From: Methylococcales bacterium
GTDB taxonomy: Bacteria > Pseudomonadota > Gammaproteobacteria > Methylococcales > Methylomonadaceae
Length of the DNA: 45,919 nucleotides
Direction: 5' to 3'
NCBI GenBank assembly: GCA_030654015.1
Contig: JAURYI010000124.1
Location: forward strand, 1 to 45,919
A program made the translations under genes and the position numbers. The notes under the pieces were generated by a model. It worked only from the letters and a program-made list of their open reading frames with translations, was not told the origin of the DNA and ran no database searches. Of the stretch, positions 43,651 through 45,919 are shown one piece after another. Position 1 is the stretch's first letter, and the number at the start of each line of letters is the position of its first letter.

Positions 43651-45066
43651 ATGTATAAAATACACACCGCAAAGCTGTCCTACGATTTTAAAACCCTGCG
43701 TAATCTGATGGCGAAAGCCACGCCGCCGCGTTCGGGGGATTATCTTGCGGGTGTGGCGGCTGCCAATCATCTGGAGCGCGTGGCGGCGCAGTGGGTGCTT
43801 GCCGATGTGCCGCTGAAACAATTTCTCAATGAAGCATTGGTGCCTTATGAACAGGATGAGGTGACGCGCTTGATTATTGATGAACATGACAGTGTGGCGT
43901 TCGCGCCTGTCAGTCATTTCACGGTCGGTGATTTTCGTGATTGGCTATTATCGGAGCAAGCGACCACCGAAGTATTAACCAGCATTGCCGCTGGTTTAAC
44001 CCCTGAAATGGTGGCGGCGGTGTCTAAAATTATGCGTATTCAGGATTTAATTCTGGTGGCGAAAAAATGCCGCGTGATTACCCGTTTTCGTGGCACGATA
44101 GGGTTAGAAAATCGCCTGTCTACCCGTTTACAACCCAATCATCCGACCGATAATCCAGCGGGCGTTGCCGCCAGTTTATTGGATGGTTTGTTGTATGGTT
44201 GTGGTGATGCGGTTATCGGTATTAACCCTGCATCGGACAATCTGGAAGCCACCTCGCGTTTGCTTTATATGTTGAATGACGTGATCGACCGTTATGCGAT
44301 ACCGACACAATCCTGTGTGCTGGCTCATGTCACCACCACCTTAAAAGCCATTGAACAAGGCGCGCCCGTTGATTTGGTGTTTCAATCCATTGCAGGTACG
44401 CAACAAGCTAATGACAGTTTTGGTATCAATCTGAATATCCTACACGAAGCCCATCTCGCCGCGCTGGAACTAAAACGCGGTAGCTTATTCGATAACGGAA
44501 TGGGCAGTAACTGTATGTATTTTGAAACGGGACAAGGCAGTGCCTTATCCGCTAATGCGCACCAAGGACTGGATCAGCAAACCTGCGAAGCTCGCGCTTA
44601 TGCGGTTGCCCGCAAATTTAAACCGCTGTTGGTCAATACGGTGGTCGGTTTTATCGGCCCTGAATATTTGTATGACGGTAAACAGATTATTCGCGCTGGG
44701 TTGGAAGATCATTTTTGCGGAAAATTATTGGGGCTGCCGATGGGTTGTGATGTCTGTTACACCAACCACGCCGAAGCCGATCAGGATGATATGGATATGC
44801 TGTTGACGCAGTTCGCAGTGGCGGGCGGTACGTTTATTATGGGCGTACCCGGAGCAGATGATGTGATGCTCAATTATCAATCGACTTCGTTTCATGACGC
44901 GCTGTATGTGCGCCAAGTGTTGGGCTTACGACCTGCACCAGAATTTGAACGCTGGTTGCAACAACACGGCATTTTTAATGCGGATAATCAATTGATAGCA
45001 CAACGCGATATACCCGCGTTATTTAAACCCGCAGTACAAAAACTGACTGGAGGCGGCAATGGCTGA
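43651..45066 (+). CDS. eutB: ethanolamine ammonia-lyase large subunit
   Basis: EutB of 471 residues (about 453 in E. coli), which with EutC uses adenosylcobalamin to split ethanolamine to acetaldehyde and ammonia. RFRGTIGLENRLSTRLQPNHPTD, GINPASDN, FQSIAGTQQANDSFG, MYFETGQGSALSANAHQG, GFIGPEYLYDGKQI and MGCDVCYTNHAEADQDDMD are strongly conserved active-site stretches. It overlaps eutC by eight bases. No microcompartment, EutA reactivase or EutR genes are in the window, and no cobalamin riboswitch was seen upstream. The ATG lacks a clear ribosome site. Confidence 0.96.
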   Translation: MYKIHTAKLSYDFKTLRNLMAKATPPRSGDYLAGVAAANHLERVAAQWVLADVPLKQFLNEALVPYEQDEVTRLIIDEHDSVAFAPVSHFTVGDFRDWLLSEQATTEVLTSIAAGLTPEMVAAVSKIMRIQDLILVAKKCRVITRFRGTIGLENRLSTRLQPNHPTDNPAGVAASLLDGLLYGCGDAVIGINPASDNLEATSRLLYMLNDVIDRYAIPTQSCVLAHVTTTLKAIEQGAPVDLVFQSIAGTQQANDSFGINLNILHEAHLAALELKRGSLFDNGMGSNCMYFETGQGSALSANAHQGLDQQTCEARAYAVARKFKPLLVNTVVGFIGPEYLYDGKQIIRAGLEDHFCGKLLGLPMGCDVCYTNHAEADQDDMDMLLTQFAVAGGTFIMGVPGADDVMLNYQSTSFHDALYVRQVLGLRPAPEFERWLQQHGIFNADNQLIAQRDIPALFKPAVQKLTGGGNG

Positions 45067-45844
45067 TTCTAAAGACTTATGGTACAGCTTGAACCAATTC
45101 ACCCCTGCGCGTATTGCCCAAGGACGCGCGGGTATGAGTCAAACCACACGTAATAGTCTGGAGTTTCAATTAGCCCACGCCTTAGCGCGTGATGCCGTCA
45201 ATATCCCGCTGGATTTTATAAAACTCGAACAAGACATCAACGCGCTGAGCTATACAACGCTGACACTACAAACGCAGGCAGACAATCAGCGGCTGTATTT
45301 GCAACGCCCCGATTTAGGGCGTTTGTTAAGTGAATCAGCAATAAGCTGTTTGCAACATAAACCAAGCATTCAAGCGGATGCTGTCGTTGTGGTGGCGGAC
45401 GGTTTATCATCCAAAGCCATAGAGCAACACGCAGTACCGTTTTTACGTTTACTATTACCTGAACTGCAAGCCAAGGCGTACCAACTGCCGCCTGTCTGCC
45501 TAATAAAACACGGGCGCGTTGCCATTGGTGATGCGGTCGCCGATTACTATGCCGCTCGTTTGTGTATCGTGTTAATCGGTGAACGTCCTGGTTTAAGTTC
45601 GCCTGACAGTATGGGAATTTATTTCACCTATCAGGCTAAATCAGGTATCAGCACCGATGCTGACCGTAACTGTATTTCCAATATTCACAGTAACGGACTG
45701 AGTTATGAATCAGCATTAAAAAAGCTGTTGTTTTTAATACAGGAAGCGGAAAAATGTCAATTTTCGGGCGTGAATTTAAAAGATGAAACTACCGAAAATA
45801 GCCTGTTACATGAACAACAGCAAATTAATTTTTGGTCGCGTTAA
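45059..45844 (+). CDS. eutC: ethanolamine ammonia-lyase small subunit
   Basis: The 261-residue EutC carries part of the cobalamin-binding site. SLNQFTPARIAQGRAGMSQTT, FQLAHALARDAVNIPLD, YLQRPDLGRLLS, VVVADGLSSKAIEQHA and IGERPGLSSPDSMGIYFTYQA are family signatures; NCISNIHSNGLSYESAL follows near the C-terminus. It is shorter than E. coli EutC (295) mainly at the N-terminus. It overlaps eutB (ATG within the eutB end) so the subunits are co-translated. Confidence 0.95.
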   Translation: MADSKDLWYSLNQFTPARIAQGRAGMSQTTRNSLEFQLAHALARDAVNIPLDFIKLEQDINALSYTTLTLQTQADNQRLYLQRPDLGRLLSESAISCLQHKPSIQADAVVVVADGLSSKAIEQHAVPFLRLLLPELQAKAYQLPPVCLIKHGRVAIGDAVADYYAARLCIVLIGERPGLSSPDSMGIYFTYQAKSGISTDADRNCISNIHSNGLSYESALKKLLFLIQEAEKCQFSGVNLKDETTENSLLHEQQQINFWSR

Positions 45845-45891
45845 AAATTAAAGTGTTTTTGCAAAGATGTCGTTCCAACACTCCAGAGACT

Positions 45892-45910
45892 GTGAAAGTA
45901 TTTATGTGGG
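45892..45910. repeat. probable start of a repeat copy at the right edge
   Basis: GTGAAAGTATTTATGTGGG matches 5522-5540 at 17 of 19 positions. In both places the string precedes a GGAGG-like sequence, so a copy of the 5.5-kb hairpin family may be cut off by the window end. Confidence 0.35.
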
Positions 45911-45919
45911 AGGGGCTTT

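Overview
The window is a gammaproteobacterial chromosome segment of moderate GC content (mid-40s to 50 percent by eye, not computed). The housekeeping genes all fit Gammaproteobacteria: E. coli-type gshA, rep, nadB next to rpoE, an rseA-like gene and degP/mucD, and the pyrC, rnt, grxD neighbourhood known from Pseudomonas. A phosphoketolase-acetate kinase pair, a 4Fe-4S-type APS reductase, bacteriohemerythrin, hydrogenase maturation genes and several palindromic repeat families would suit a methanotroph (Methylococcales) or a sulfur-oxidising Thiotrichales relative. The genus cannot be fixed from this sequence.

Layout. Positions 1-2065: a DUF1778 antitoxin gene leaving the left edge (partner toxin not visible) and two GT2 glycosyltransferases. 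2062-5498: xfp-ackA. 5546-5634: a large imperfect hairpin repeat. 5742-7332: hypB, hypA and a hydrogenase maturation protease with no hydrogenase structural gene. 7333-7840: a 500-base non-coding stretch with repeats. 7841-10145: gshA overlapping an APS reductase gene. 10250-12166: an NMT1/THI5-PAS-GGDEF protein. 12213-14315: rep and tRNA-Arg(CCG). 14321-16207: a dynamin-like membrane GTPase and a small membrane protein. 16423-20963: a lipoprotein gene, nadB, then rpoE, a very short anti-sigma gene and degP. 21050-22903: a cytoplasmic HMW1C/NGT-type N-glycosyltransferase. 22971-26116: hemerythrin, DUF1499, a frameshifted MarR regulator divergent from a DUF2024 gene, and a Gfo/Idh/MocA oxidoreductase.

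26187-32648 is the most interesting block. Four plus-strand genes encode a coiled-coil protein, an inner-membrane OmpA-C protein, a Ras/Rab-like small GTPase and a soluble histidine kinase with a degenerate receiver. They converge on two minus-strand genes encoding a CheY-like protein and an Hpt-REC-REC-GGDEF protein. I read this as one signalling unit linking envelope, GTPase, phosphorelay and c-di-GMP.

32816-37842 returns to core genes: an HD protein, VOC, DUF4870, hemF, grxD, rnt, pyrC and an FmdB zinc ribbon. Between fmdB and aspS sits an AT-rich accessory insert (about 37.9-40.3 kb) with vapBC, an antitoxin-Doc pair and a DUF2971 gene. The two toxin-antitoxin pairs are bracketed by related direct repeats. 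After aspS come a secreted protein with an M15 peptidase, a MITE-like inverted-repeat element (43376-43537) and eutBC. The right edge (45845-45919) holds no gene and ends in what looks like the start of another repeat copy.
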